Shown here: positions 1-8,574 of the stretch, piece by piece | How positions within the stretch are numbered: position 1 is the first letter of the stretch | Layout of the letters: each line of letters opens with the position of its first letter | Assembly: GCF_021432385.1 (NCBI RefSeq) | Contig: NZ_JAEACT010000004.1 | Coordinates: forward strand, 682,001-746,000 | Direction: 5' to 3' | Length of the DNA: 64,000 bases | Origin: Clostridium hydrogenum | GTDB lineage: Bacteria > Bacillota > Clostridia > Clostridiales > Clostridiaceae | Program-made: the position numbers and the translations under genes | Notes under the pieces: generated by a model | Databases searched by the model: none | What the model was told of the DNA's origin: nothing | The model's input: the letters and a program-made list of their open reading frames with translations, nothing else

Positions 1-913
1 CCTTTATTATACTATCTGCCTCTGTTTGCATCCATTTTTGATACGAATAATTAGGAGGCATAGTTTCATACACACCTACAATAGGTATATTATTGCTTTT
101 TGCAAGCTTTAATAAGGCAGTGGTGGAATCATCAATAGCTTGCTGATTATAAATAAATACTTTAACCTTTTTATTTTTCATAATATCCTCTTGAATTTTT
201 ACATTCTGTGGTGAAGGGTCTGTTCCATTCATTACAGCTGCTTGATAAGCCCAAGGAGTCTTTATATCCAAATCGGCAGCTTCTAACATATAATCTGACA
301 CTGGTTCAGTAACCGCAACTCCTGCTTTAGCATATTGCTCTTGGATTTGTTTTATATCATTATTAAAAGGTTTTAATGAAGCATTGAACTTAGTTAAATT
401 GCTTTCAAAGTAACTTTTTTTATCTGGAAACTTAGTTTCGAAGTACTTTGTAATAGTTTCTGCTACCCTTGTCATTGTATCAGGCTTATACCAAAGATGA
501 GGATTTTTTGTATTGTCTCCGTAGCCAAGAGTTTTTGCAACATTTATTATTTTTCTATTTGAGTTTTGAGAACTTGCTTCTAGCTTGTCCATAAAGTCAT
601 CATATCCAAGACCATTTTCAATAATTAAATCCGCATTGCTTACAGCTCTTGAATCTTTCGTATTTGCCTCATATGAGTGAGGATCAGCACTTGGATTACT
701 CATAATCCCTATAACTGATACATATTTCCCACCAATTTGTTTAATTACATCTGCATACTCATTTTCCGCTCCAACAGCTTGAATTATCTTTCCTCCTGTT
801 ACTGAAGAAGAATTACTTGTACCGCAGCCTGATAATATAAAAGACAGTGCAACTACTGTTAATAATCCTATTTTGTTGTATTTATGCTTCTTAATTAATT
901 TAGATTGTTTCAT
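1..913 (-). CDS. Metal ABC transporter substrate-binding lipoprotein, ZnuA/TroA-like (C-terminus off window)
   Basis: The frame reads from an ATG at 913 to the window edge without a stop, about 304 codons. Residues 1-30 form a lipoprotein signal peptide ending in LSGC, so the mature protein should be lipid-anchored outside the membrane. Family motifs follow: NPSADPHSYE, PHLWYKPDT and NGTDPSPQN, matching the cluster A-1 (ZnuA/TroA) solute-binding proteins that deliver Zn2+ or Mn2+ to an ABC importer. The His residues in DPHSYE and PHLW are likely ligands. I see no His-rich loop. A GGGAGTG ribosome site lies just upstream. The ABC and permease genes would be outside the window. The metal is not decidable from sequence, but the divergent permease pair supports a metal-homeostasis locus. 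Confidence 0.85.
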   Translation of the reverse strand, partial: MKQSKLIKKHKYNKIGLLTVVALSFILSGCGTSNSSSVTGGKIIQAVGAENEYADVIKQIGGKYVSVIGIMSNPSADPHSYEANTKDSRAVSNADLIIENGLGYDDFMDKLEASSQNSNRKIINVAKTLGYGDNTKNPHLWYKPDTMTRVAETITKYFETKFPDKKSYFESNLTKFNASLKPFNNDIKQIQEQYAKAGVAVTEPVSDYMLEAADLDIKTPWAYQAAVMNGTDPSPQNVKIQEDIMKNKKVKVFIYNQQAIDDSTTALLKLAKSNNIPIVGVYETMPPNYSYQKWMQTEADSIIK

Positions 914-935
914 TTTTTATCACTCCCAGAATTTA

Positions 936-962
936 TGTAAATGCAAACTTATTGCATTTACA
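936..962 (-). promoter_or_regulatory. Perfect inverted repeat, probable operator of the metal-binding lipoprotein gene
   Basis: TGTAAATGCAA, a 5-bp spacer, then TTGCATTTACA: both 11-bp arms match perfectly. A minus-strand -35 like TTGACA lies at 989-994. The repeat falls between the likely -10 region (about 966-971) and the ribosome site, where a repressor would block transcription. A second palindrome, CATTAAGCTTAATG, is at 961-974. The position suggests a Zur- or MntR-type metal repressor, but the sequence is not the Bacillus Zur consensus, so the regulator is unassigned. Confidence 0.6.
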
Positions 963-1107
963 TTAAGCTTAATGTCTTAAACTTACTTTGTCAATATCAT
1001 TTAAGGTAAAATTTTCTTAAATTTAAAATTCACAATTCACGATGGTATATATTTAGTAATAATATAAATGTATATTACATATAGATATACTACTTAAAAA
1101 ATGGAAA

Positions 1108-1364
1108 TTACAATTTGTCGAGGAGAAGCCAAAGTACAAAGTACAGAGTACAAAGTACAATGAATGAGGATTTTTCTCCGTTAGCACTACGAAAAATCTG
1201 AAAACTTATTTTTTTATTGCTGCGCAATCGCGCCATAAATGGCGTCAGCGAAGCTGACACCATTTAAGTTTAAGATTTACCTGAGAGAATCGAAAGGCAA
1301 ATCATCCTTCTTTGTACTCTGTACTTTGTACTTTGTACTCTGCTCTAAAAATTGTAATTTGTCA
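1108..1364. repeat. Family-1 dispersed palindromic element, copy A
   Basis: A roughly 255-bp imperfect palindrome whose outer arms carry runs of GTACAAAGTACAGAGTACA on the left and the complementary GTACTCTGTACTTTGTAC on the right, ending near ACAATTTGTC. Inner arms resemble GAGGATTTTTCTCCG and AAATCATCC. Related copies lie at 3336, 19783, 42862, 47770 and 60151. The longest open frame of the following permease begins inside this element, but its true start is downstream. Just to the left, 1022-1053 resembles one end of a family-2 element. The stretch 914-1398 holds no gene. Confidence 0.8.
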
Positions 1365-1398
1365 TAATAGCCTTGGTATCTATAAAGGAGGTTTCCCC

Positions 1399-2505
1399 TT
1401 GGAAGAAAATAAAAAATCAATTTTTTTTATTCCTATGTTAATACTTATATTGCCTATTTTAATTATGTTTATTGTAAATATAAATATACTAAAGAACAGC
1501 TTTAATTTCGTGCTTCAAAATAGTGTTCTTCAAAGCTTCACAACAATTTTTTTAAGTATAATTTTAGAAGCCTTTCCCTTTATCATAATTGGAGTATTTA
1601 TATCCTCCATTATTCAAATGTTTGTATCTGAAGAAACCATAGCTAAAATAATACCAAAGAACAAATTCATAGGTCTACTAGCCGCCGCATCAATCGGTTT
1701 AATATTTCCAGTATGCGACTGTGCCATTGTACCTATAGCTAGGAGATTATTAAAAAAAGGCGTTCCTCTTTATATTGCTGTAACCTTTATGCTTTCAGTT
1801 CCAATAATTAATCCTGTAGTACTTTCATCAACTTATTATGCCTTTTTAAATGATTCGCACATGGCAATGCTTAGAGGCTTTATAGGCTGGACAAGCTCTA
1901 TATTAATAGGTTTTATAATAAGCATTTTAGAACGCAAGCACAATAGAATTTCTAGTTTGAGAAATAATTCTTCAAACACAAGACCTCTTTATTACAACTT
2001 TACTCTTGCTAAAAATGACAACTGCTCACATGAACATGGCTACTGCTGTCATCATGAGCATCACCATGAGCACGATAATGAGACAAACCATATTCACACA
2101 ATTTCTCATATTCTTGAACATGTAAGCTCTGAATTAAATGAAGTGGGTAAATTTATTATTGCTGGAGCTTTTTTATCCGCTTTAATGCAAACTATTATTC
2201 CAAGAAGATATATTTTATCCATTGGCAGCCATAAAATATTGTCTATTGTAGCTATGATTGCACTTGCTTATGTAATGTGTGTATGTTCTGAAACTGATGC
2301 TTTTATAGCAAAAACTTTTGTAGGTCAATTTACCAGCGGCTCCATAATAGCTTTCTTAATATGTGGTCCTATGATAGACATAAAAAATACCCTAATGCTT
2401 AGTGACGTTTTTAATCGAAAGTTTATATTTAAATTAACCTGCATAGTAATGACGGTTTGCTTTTTTATAGGAATTATATTTAACTTTTTGAACATAGTTA
2501 TATAG
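1399..2505 (+). CDS. DUF318/COG0701-type permease with His-rich loop
   Basis: A polytopic membrane protein of 368 residues with about eight predicted membrane segments and the family's core motif, here PVCDCAIVPIARR. A cytosolic or exposed loop near residues 210-235 is packed with His and Cys (HEHGYCCHHEHHHEHD), a clear metal-binding stretch. The start is TTG at 1399, preceded by AAAGGAGG at 1384-1391; a longer frame from 1312 would begin inside a repeat element. The following DUF1980 gene is 22 bp downstream and probably co-transcribed. This pair recurs in Firmicutes, often beside zinc genes, so a metal (possibly zinc) transport role is inferred, not shown. Confidence 0.8.
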   Translation: MEENKKSIFFIPMLILILPILIMFIVNINILKNSFNFVLQNSVLQSFTTIFLSIILEAFPFIIIGVFISSIIQMFVSEETIAKIIPKNKFIGLLAAASIGLIFPVCDCAIVPIARRLLKKGVPLYIAVTFMLSVPIINPVVLSSTYYAFLNDSHMAMLRGFIGWTSSILIGFIISILERKHNRISSLRNNSSNTRPLYYNFTLAKNDNCSHEHGYCCHHEHHHEHDNETNHIHTISHILEHVSSELNEVGKFIIAGAFLSALMQTIIPRRYILSIGSHKILSIVAMIALAYVMCVCSETDAFIAKTFVGQFTSGSIIAFLICGPMIDIKNTLMLSDVFNRKFIFKLTCIVMTVCFFIGIIFNFLNIVI

Positions 2506-2527
2506 ATTTATGGGTGGTGATTAATAA

Positions 2528-3250
2528 ATGATAAATAAATTTAAATGGTTCATATTTTTAATAGGCTTTTCATATTACATGTACTACCTAATTTCAAGCA
2601 AAAAATTATATTTATTTATTCATCCCAAAATGACAAATTACATAATTTTTTCAATGGTAGTTTTGTTTGTATTATCATTGCTTGAATTAAAAAAGATTTT
2701 ATTTAATAAAAAGCATACAACCTCTGTTTCTATAATATTTTTTGTTCCATTAATTCTTGCATATATAATAAACCCACAAGGTTTAAATTCAAATATTGCA
2801 GCAAACAAAGGTATAACTTCAAATATTTATTCAACTGAAAAAGATGTTACTTCAAATAAGATCAGTAATTTAATAACACTTACAGATAGTAATTTTTCAG
2901 ATATGACAAATGAAATATCTTATAATTTAAATAAATACAAGGGTAAAGAAATAACTATTTCAGGCTTTGTATACAAAGATGAGCACTTCCCCAAAAATAC
3001 TTTTGCAATTTCAAGAATGCTTATAGTATGCTGCGCTGCTGATGCTGAAATTACTGGACTAGCCTGTCGTATAAAAGGCAATGTTGACCTAAAAAATAAT
3101 GAGTGGATAAGTGTTACCGGCACAATAAATTCTGTAGAAAATTTTGATAAAAATTATAGTGATCAAAAAATAATTCCAATAATTGATGTTACAAGTGAAA
3201 AAAATATAAGTAAGCCTAAAAATCCTTATATTTACTTAAAGAGAACTTAG
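2528..3250 (+). CDS. DUF1980/TIGR03943 family membrane-anchored protein
   Basis: A 240-residue protein with two N-terminal membrane segments (about residues 8-25 and 37-75 including a third hydrophobic stretch) followed by a soluble domain. The soluble part contains ITISGFVYKDE and a Cys pair in LIVCCAADA, typical of the YcgQ-like partner of DUF318 permeases. It lies 22 bp after the permease gene in the same direction, and the two probably form one transporter. Biochemical function is not established for the family. The Cys-Cys motif could bind metal. Confidence 0.75.
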   Translation: MINKFKWFIFLIGFSYYMYYLISSKKLYLFIHPKMTNYIIFSMVVLFVLSLLELKKILFNKKHTTSVSIIFFVPLILAYIINPQGLNSNIAANKGITSNIYSTEKDVTSNKISNLITLTDSNFSDMTNEISYNLNKYKGKEITISGFVYKDEHFPKNTFAISRMLIVCCAADAEITGLACRIKGNVDLKNNEWISVTGTINSVENFDKNYSDQKIIPIIDVTSEKNISKPKNPYIYLKRT

Positions 3251-3335
3251 TAGAAATGTCTTTAAATAAATATACAACTTGGAACTTGAAAATTTCAAAT
3301 TTCAAGTTTATACTGACAAGCTAGAATCTATCTCA

Positions 3336-3546
3336 TTTGACAATTGATAAAGGACAGTTTAGGATGATTTTTCTCCGCTATCGCTTTGAAAAATCTTAAA
3401 CTTAATGCTTGCGCATGGCGTAAAACATAGTGCTTAGCGCAGCTAACACTATTAAGTTCTAAGATTTACCTAAGCGAAGCAAAAGGTAAATCATCATTCA
3501 CTGTACTCTGTACTCTGTCATCCGTACTCTGCTCGACAAATTGTAC
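3336..3546. repeat. Family-1 dispersed palindromic element, copy B
   Basis: Palindromic element filling the gap between convergent genes. It shares GGATGATTTTTCTCCGC, the central AAACTTAATGC block and the right arm ACTGTACTCTGTACTCTGTC with copies C and D. The left outer GTACAGAGTAC block is mostly lost. Nothing else is recognised in 3251-3582. Confidence 0.75.
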
Positions 3547-3582
3547 ATCTATAGTTTCATTGTTTTAAGACTTTCACTAACT

Positions 3583-4419
3583 TTATAATTCAATAACATT
3601 GCCAGTATTATTATATATAAAGCTTTCTTTAAATTGCATTTTTATTTTTTCAATAGCTTTATCGCCTGTACAATGTGACATTCTCAAAACTTTAATATCA
3701 TTTTTCTTAAAAAAATCAATTGTTCTATTTAACCTTAAATCATCGGCTTCTATTAAGTGTGTTCCTCCAATTACCCCATAGATTGGCATGCCTGTTCGTT
3801 CCATAATGGTTTCTAAAATATTAACTATTCCTACATGTGAGCAGCCAACTATAACTACTAATCCTTTATCAAGTTTAACTGCTAGTACTATTTCATCTGA
3901 GAAATCGTCTACTGTGTAGTTTTCATTGAACTTTATCTTAAACTTTGGATTTAACAATTCAAAATTATTGCTACTTTTAAAATTTGAAAAAGCCATTACA
4001 CTTGGCGAAATATAATAAATATCTTGTTTAATATATTTTATTGAAATATTATTCTCATCAATAAATTTCTCATCAAAAGAATTTCCGTTATACTTGTAAG
4101 TTTCATTTTCTACAAGCTTGTATTTTTTTGCAAAAAAACTTTTTCCAACAATTAATTTGTATGGTTCTTTAAATTTGTTAGCAAACTTTTCAAAACCTCC
4201 ACTGTGATCATAATGTCCATGACTCAACAGCACATAATCAAGGTTACTCAGATCAACTTTCAATAATTCCGCGTTTCTTATAAAATCCCCGCTCTGGCCT
4301 GTATCAAATAAAATTTTAATTTTGCCAGTTTCTATATAAAGAGACAATCCATGCTCATAATAAAGTTCTGAATTAATACTTGGTTTATTTTCTATAAGAG
4401 TTGTTATTTTTAAATCCAT
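3583..4419 (-). CDS. MBL-fold metallohydrolase
   Basis: 278 residues with the metallo-beta-lactamase metal site HGHYDHSGG near residues 66-74, a second His in GCSHVG near 192-197, and a later GGTHL. This is the subgroup related to archaeal MJ0888 proteins (annotated as dihydropterin-ribofuranosyl aminobenzene phosphate synthase-like). It probably binds two metal ions and acts in the cytosol as there is no signal peptide; the substrate is unknown. The start ATG at 4419 has AAGGTGA upstream. It sits 72 bp after the deformylase gene, so co-transcription is possible. Confidence 0.8.
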   Translation of the reverse strand: MDLKITTLIENKPSINSELYYEHGLSLYIETGKIKILFDTGQSGDFIRNAELLKVDLSNLDYVLLSHGHYDHSGGFEKFANKFKEPYKLIVGKSFFAKKYKLVENETYKYNGNSFDEKFIDENNISIKYIKQDIYYISPSVMAFSNFKSSNNFELLNPKFKIKFNENYTVDDFSDEIVLAVKLDKGLVVIVGCSHVGIVNILETIMERTGMPIYGVIGGTHLIEADDLRLNRTIDFFKKNDIKVLRMSHCTGDKAIEKIKMQFKESFIYNNTGNVIEL

Positions 4420-4491
4420 TTTAAATCACCTTTACATTATCATATTACAATAAATACAATCTAATTTAATATCTATATTTCTCAATCCGCT

Positions 4492-4959
4492 CTATATATC
4501 AGTGTTGTTAATAATGTTTGGAATAGCCTTATCAATAAATAAAATACCATCTAAGTGATCAATTTCATGGCAAAATGCCCTTGCAAGTAATTCTGTAGCT
4601 TCAATTTCTACCTTCTTACCATTTTCATCAAAGCCTTTAACTTTCACTCTGTAAGGACGCTTAACTTCTCCTATAACTTCAGGAATACTCAAACAACCCT
4701 CTGTATCTACTTGTTCTCCTTCTTGTTCTATTATTTCTGGATTTATAAGTTTTATAAGTCCACTGCCAATATCAATTACAATTATTCTTTTTAATATACC
4801 AACCTGTGGTGCCGCTAACCCCACTCCATCTGCACTATACATTGTTTCTGCCATATCATCTATTAACTTCAATGTTCTCTTATCAATCTTATCGACATGT
4901 TTTGATTTTTTTCTCAATATGTCATCTATTTTGTAATTTGTTATATTTCTTAAAGCCAT
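4492..4959 (-). CDS. def: Peptide deformylase
   Basis: Removes the N-formyl group from new proteins. All three catalytic motifs are present in 155 residues: GVGLAAPQVG, EGCLSIP with the metal-binding Cys, and HEIDHLDG with the two metal-binding His and the catalytic Glu. The length fits the compact type-1 enzymes of clostridia. Start ATG at 4959 follows GGGAGAGAG. A hairpin terminator of the upstream operon (5030-5047) separates it from the flavin reductase gene, so it probably has its own promoter. Confidence 0.95.
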   Translation of the reverse strand: MALRNITNYKIDDILRKKSKHVDKIDKRTLKLIDDMAETMYSADGVGLAAPQVGILKRIIVIDIGSGLIKLINPEIIEQEGEQVDTEGCLSIPEVIGEVKRPYRVKVKGFDENGKKVEIEATELLARAFCHEIDHLDGILFIDKAIPNIINNTDI

Positions 4960-5029
4960 ATTTCTCTCTCCCTTTAATAAGATTTAATTTTTGTATTCCA
5001 AAATAATATATACTTATAACCTAAATAAA

Positions 5030-5047
5030 GGGTGGAAAACCACCCCT
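5030..5047 (-). terminator. Terminator after the flavin reductase gene
   Basis: Stem of GGGTGG and CCACCC around AAAA, followed on the minus strand by a TTTATTT tract. It lies just past the stop of the gene ending at 5069 and likely ends the mrp operon. Confidence 0.7.
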
Positions 5048-5068
5048 CAATAACTATTTATAGTGCTT

Positions 5069-5560
5069 CTAAAGAAGTTCTAATTTTGAAAAATCAATGT
5101 TTCCATTATCATCAACTATTTCACTATCAGCATGTACATATTCAATTTTGCCTACAAACATTTCATGTGAACCAGTAACTATAGAATCTACTACTTTACA
5201 TTCAATATTTACAGGACAATCTGCTAGTAATGGAACATTTACTTTAATTCCTTCCTCAACTTTAATATTAAGTTTAGAAAATTTATCTTCATCTCTGCAA
5301 CTATGGCTGCCTAAATAATCAAACATTTCTTTTTGATCTTTTGTAACAATATTTACTGCAAAAGCACCTGTTTCCTTTACCATTTTGTAAGAGTATCGTG
5401 AAGGTACAATTCCTACCATAATCATTGGTGGAGCATAACTACAATTGCAGCAATATGCTACTGCTAAAGCATTATTTCTACCATCAGCATCTCTGCAAGA
5501 AACTAATATCTTAGGTGCTGGTTGAAGACATGATTTCATATTCTCTACAATTTTTTTCAT
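5069..5560 (-). CDS. Flavin reductase-domain protein (flavoredoxin-like)
   Basis: 163 residues of the FMN-binding split-barrel family (flavin reductase like). Recognisable features are the N-terminal RDADGRNNALAVAY and the central PPMIMVGI and SYKMVKETGAFAVNI blocks, which surround the flavin in related flavoredoxins. It probably carries FMN and acts as a cytosolic electron carrier or NAD(P)H-flavin oxidoreductase. It is the last gene of the operon that starts with mrp, 57 bp after the DUF134 gene, and is followed by a terminator. The redox partner is unknown; the iron-sulfur ATPases upstream make ferredoxin-linked chemistry plausible. Confidence 0.75.
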   Translation of the reverse strand: MKKIVENMKSCLQPAPKILVSCRDADGRNNALAVAYCCNCSYAPPMIMVGIVPSRYSYKMVKETGAFAVNIVTKDQKEMFDYLGSHSCRDEDKFSKLNIKVEEGIKVNVPLLADCPVNIECKVVDSIVTGSHEMFVGKIEYVHADSEIVDDNGNIDFSKLELL

Positions 5561-5617
5561 AAAACATTCTTCCTTTTCATATAATTAATGACTTGATAAT
5601 AAGGATATATACATTGT

Positions 5618-6049
5618 CTATCTACACCACTTTGTACAAAAGCCTGCTCTTTTGTTGCAAACAACCTTGTCCGAACTACAAGATGGACAAATATGCTTAT
5701 CTTGCTCATAATTTAGTTCATATACATTACCACAGTTCAAACATTTAAATTTACAAAACTTAGATTTATAATTTCCGCCACTTATTCTTATGGCATTTCC
5801 ATTTATTAAAGCACTAGCTGTCTTTTTTCTTGCAGCATCAACAATATTCTGAAAAGTTTGCCTTGAAACTTGCATTTTCACAGCACACTCTTCTTGACTT
5901 AATCCTTCAATATCTTTTAATCTTATAGCTTCAAGTTCTTCTACTTTTAAAACTATTTCTTCAAGTTCACATTTAGGTTTTCCTAATGGAACAAAATAAG
6001 TATCCTCTGGGAAAAACTCTACTCTTCTAAATTTTGTTCGTCTTGGCAT
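5618..6049 (-). CDS. DUF134 (UPF0251) DNA-binding protein with zinc ribbon
   Basis: 143 residues starting MPRRTKFR at ATG 6049, with AAGGGGGAAGTG upstream; a longer in-frame start at 6067 lacks a ribosome site. The middle contains a helix-turn-helix related to sigma region 4 (LSQEECAVKMQVSRQTFQ). The C-terminus has four Cys pairs (CLNC, CPSC and a terminal FCTKWC), so it should bind zinc or an iron-sulfur centre. The gene overlaps the fur gene by 31 bp. DUF134 genes commonly neighbour NifX/MinD-ferredoxin genes. A regulatory role in this operon is inferred from context. Confidence 0.8.
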   Translation of the reverse strand: MPRRTKFRRVEFFPEDTYFVPLGKPKCELEEIVLKVEELEAIRLKDIEGLSQEECAVKMQVSRQTFQNIVDAARKKTASALINGNAIRISGGNYKSKFCKFKCLNCGNVYELNYEQDKHICPSCSSDKVVCNKRAGFCTKWCR

Positions 6050-6492
6050 TTCACTTCCCCCTTGCATTTGCTACATAGTCCCACAAACATTATATTAGAA
6101 TCATATATTTCAACATTATTTTCAGTTTCTGCTTTTTTACTTAATTTTAGATAGTCAAGATTTAAATCCTGACTATCTATATCAATTATACTATTACATT
6201 TAAAACATTTAAAATGAATATGCAAGGGATTTTTACTAAATAGTTTTAATTCATAATAACTCCTATCACTTAAAGTTATTTCTTTAACTATTCCTAATTT
6301 ATTAAAAAGCTTTAAAGCTCTATAAACCGTAGCAAGTCCTAAATGATATTCTTTAACCTTTTCACATATTTCTTTTGCACTTAAATGTGTTCCACTATTT
6401 AAAATAGCTTTTAATATATGTTTTCTACTTGATGTAAATTTATATCCATTTTGTAATAATAAATTTTTAAACATTATCAAATCATTTTCCAT
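6019..6492 (-). CDS. Fur-family metalloregulator
   Basis: 157 residues. The N-terminal winged helix begins YKFTSSRKHILKAI and the recognition region includes LGLATVYRALK, the Fur-family signature. The dimerisation half has HIHFKCFKC and a late CSKC, two CXXC pairs expected to hold structural zinc. Whether it senses Fe2+, Zn2+ or peroxide cannot be decided. It lies inside the operon of iron-sulfur ATPases, 17 bp after the NifX-like gene, and overlaps the DUF134 gene. It could autoregulate the operon through the inverted repeat at 9784-9843; this is inference. Confidence 0.85.
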   Translation of the reverse strand: MENDLIMFKNLLLQNGYKFTSSRKHILKAILNSGTHLSAKEICEKVKEYHLGLATVYRALKLFNKLGIVKEITLSDRSYYELKLFSKNPLHIHFKCFKCNSIIDIDSQDLNLDYLKLSKKAETENNVEIYDSNIMFVGLCSKCKGEVKCQDEQNLEE

Positions 6493-6509
6493 AATATTAT
6501 CCTTATTAA

Positions 6510-6866
6510 TTATTCATTGCAATGTCCTTCATATTCATGTTCCGTGCAAACACTGCCTGTAGATTGTAATTTTCCCTCTATATATTTATTTACAGCATCA
6601 TCGCATAAGCCTTCAATACCAACTACAACTTTAATTTCATTTTCCTCAAATAACTTTTGTGCAGTTTCACCCATACCACCTGCAATAATAACATTTACTT
6701 CTAATTCTTTTAGAAATACTGGAAGATATCCTGGTTTGTGTCCTGGATTTGGAGTAAAACTCTGATTTAATATCTTGCTGCCATCCACATCATAAATTGT
6801 AAAACCACCACAATGTCCAAAATGACCACTTATATATTTTTCTTCACTTGCAACTGCTATTTTCAT
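6510..6866 (-). CDS. NifX/NifB-type dinitrogenase cofactor-domain protein
   Basis: 118 residues of the RNase H-like family that includes NifX, NafY and the NifB C-terminus, which bind iron-molybdenum cofactor or precursors. It starts MKIAVASE and has GHFGHCGGF, which supplies His and Cys ligands, and VIIAGGMGETAQ. The C-terminus is His/Cys-rich (EHEYEGHCNE). No nitrogenase genes are in the window, so it more likely carries another iron-sulfur or metal cluster. GGAGG overlaps the end of the upstream MinD-like gene, so the two are translationally close (1 bp apart). Confidence 0.85.
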   Translation of the reverse strand: MKIAVASEEKYISGHFGHCGGFTIYDVDGSKILNQSFTPNPGHKPGYLPVFLKELEVNVIIAGGMGETAQKLFEENEIKVVVGIEGLCDDAVNKYIEGKLQSTGSVCTEHEYEGHCNE

Positions 6867-6867
6867 A

Positions 6868-7725
6868 TTAAATCCTCCTAAAAATTGTATTTTTTATGTT
6901 ATGCCACATATTTTCGATAGCTTTTTCAGCTATACTATCTTTATAAAAAGTTATAGGCTTTAATTCATTTATGGCTTTCATAACAGTATCGTCATATGGA
7001 ATCTTGCCTACCAAAGCCAATCTTTTTTCATATATAAAATCTTCTATTTTCTTTGTCATATCTTCATTTATGTCATATTTGTTTATACAAATCATTGTAA
7101 AAACTTCAAAGTGCTCACTTAAAGCTGTAACTCTCTTTAAATCTTCTAGGCCTGACTTTGTAGGTTCTGTAACAACTAGCGCTGCATCACTACCTGTTAT
7201 TGAGGATATTACAGCACATCCAATACCTGGAGAACCATCTATTATAGTTAATTTTTCATCTTCACTATATCTCTCAGCATTTCTCCTCAAAAAAGCTATA
7301 AGCTTTCCAGAGCCATCACTACCTATATTCATTTCTGCTCTTGAAATTACTCCTTTATCAAGTTCGGTAATATAGGCATCTGCTGCCTTTTCATCAATTA
7401 ATTTTATAGCATTTTGTGGACAAATAAGCTTACATGCACCGCAGCCTTCACACAAAAACATATCTATAGAATAATTTTTTACAGCACCAAATCTACAAAC
7501 ACTTTCACATTTACCACACTTAATGCAAACTGAATTATCTACTACAGCCTTTTTACCACCTATAAACTCACTTTCTTCAATATCTTTTCCATTGTAGAAC
7601 ATATAAAGATTTGGGGCATCTACATCACAATCTACTTTAACTATATCTCCAGCAAGTTCAGATAATGCTGCCACAATAGTAGTTTTTCCTGTTCCACCTT
7701 TTCCACTTAAAACTGTTAATTCCAA
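6868..7725 (-). CDS. MinD-superfamily P-loop ATPase with inserted ferredoxin domain (second copy)
   Basis: 285 residues starting at TTG 7725 after AAAGGAGG. The deviant Walker A motif is LSGKGGTGKTT at residues 5-15. Between residues about 60 and 110 a two-[4Fe-4S] ferredoxin domain is inserted, with CIKCGKCESVC and CEGCGACKLIC. The switch region IDGSPGIGC follows. These MinD-like proteins occur as tandem pairs beside NifX-like genes in anaerobes. The role is unknown; ATP-driven handling of iron-sulfur clusters or electrons is inferred. It overlaps its paralogue by 10 bp. Confidence 0.88.
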   Translation of the reverse strand: MELTVLSGKGGTGKTTIVAALSELAGDIVKVDCDVDAPNLYMFYNGKDIEESEFIGGKKAVVDNSVCIKCGKCESVCRFGAVKNYSIDMFLCEGCGACKLICPQNAIKLIDEKAADAYITELDKGVISRAEMNIGSDGSGKLIAFLRRNAERYSEDEKLTIIDGSPGIGCAVISSITGSDAALVVTEPTKSGLEDLKRVTALSEHFEVFTMICINKYDINEDMTKKIEDFIYEKRLALVGKIPYDDTVMKAINELKPITFYKDSIAEKAIENMWHNIKNTIFRRI

Positions 7726-8546
7726 GCTAGTACCTCCTTTACCCCAATGGAAAGTTTATCAAATACTTTTTTATGATTTAAATCATCATATAGTACTTCT
7801 CCCTTAGAATAAAGTACTGCTGTGTCTTTACTGTAATCAATCGTTCCAATTAATTTTATTTCTTCTTTTTCACAATACTTCTTTATAATATTGTCGGTAC
7901 CATCATCTTTATTTATAACTATACCAAAAGGAATCTTATACATTTTAACAATTTCCACTGCCATCCTTAAATCGTGAAGTCCAAATTCTGAAGGTTCTGT
8001 AACAAGTACTGCGCCGTCAGCATAGTTTAAACAATTTACTACATTGCAAGAAGTTCCTGGGGGACAATCGATTATATTTACTTCATTTGTCAATCCTTTT
8101 AGTAATTTTTTAATAACCGGTACTGCCATAGGTTCACTAATATTTAAAATTCCTCTTTGACAGCTAATACCCTTAGATGTTCCTTTTTCAATTTTTCCTA
8201 TTTCTCTTTCATTATAAGTAATAGAATTATGCGGGCACACAATTTTGCAAGCACCACAACCATGACATAACTTTTGAAAAAGCATAATATCTTCTCTTAC
8301 CTTTGCAAGTGCATTAAATTGACATACAACTGCACATTTACCGCAGTTAGAACAACTAGTATCATCTATAAAAGGATATTCTGTGGTAACTGATTCTTCT
8401 TCAGAAACCTCTGGCTTTAAAAACAAAAAACCATTAGGTTCTTCTACATCACAATCTATATAATTTGCTTTTAATGCAAGTGCTAAATTAGTGGATACTG
8501 TAGTTTTACCTGTTCCTCCTTTTCCACTGAGAACGGCTATATTCAA
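7716..8546 (-). CDS. MinD-superfamily P-loop ATPase with inserted ferredoxin domain (first copy)
   Basis: 276 residues starting at TTG 8546 behind GGAGGTG. Layout matches its neighbour: Walker A LSGKGGTGKTT, then CSNCGKCAVVC and CHGCGACKIVC binding two [4Fe-4S] clusters, then the switch IDCPPGTSC. It probably forms a heterodimer with the adjacent paralogue, since the two genes overlap by 10 bp. That pairing is an inference from their tandem arrangement and from the dimeric nature of deviant Walker ATPases. Confidence 0.88.
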   Translation of the reverse strand: MNIAVLSGKGGTGKTTVSTNLALALKANYIDCDVEEPNGFLFLKPEVSEEESVTTEYPFIDDTSCSNCGKCAVVCQFNALAKVREDIMLFQKLCHGCGACKIVCPHNSITYNEREIGKIEKGTSKGISCQRGILNISEPMAVPVIKKLLKGLTNEVNIIDCPPGTSCNVVNCLNYADGAVLVTEPSEFGLHDLRMAVEIVKMYKIPFGIVINKDDGTDNIIKKYCEKEEIKLIGTIDYSKDTAVLYSKGEVLYDDLNHKKVFDKLSIGVKEVLAWN

Positions 8547-8574
8547 TTATATATTCACCTCCAATCTATGTAAT

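Noticed and set aside
1108..1364. GTACTCTG/GTACAGAG tandem units as a CRISPR array
   Set aside because: Units are 7-11 bp without regular spacers, form inverted arms, and no cas genes are present.
1312..1398. N-terminal extension of the His-rich permease from ATG 1312
   Set aside because: The extension is translated repeat-element sequence; TTG 1399 has AAAGGAGG at proper distance.
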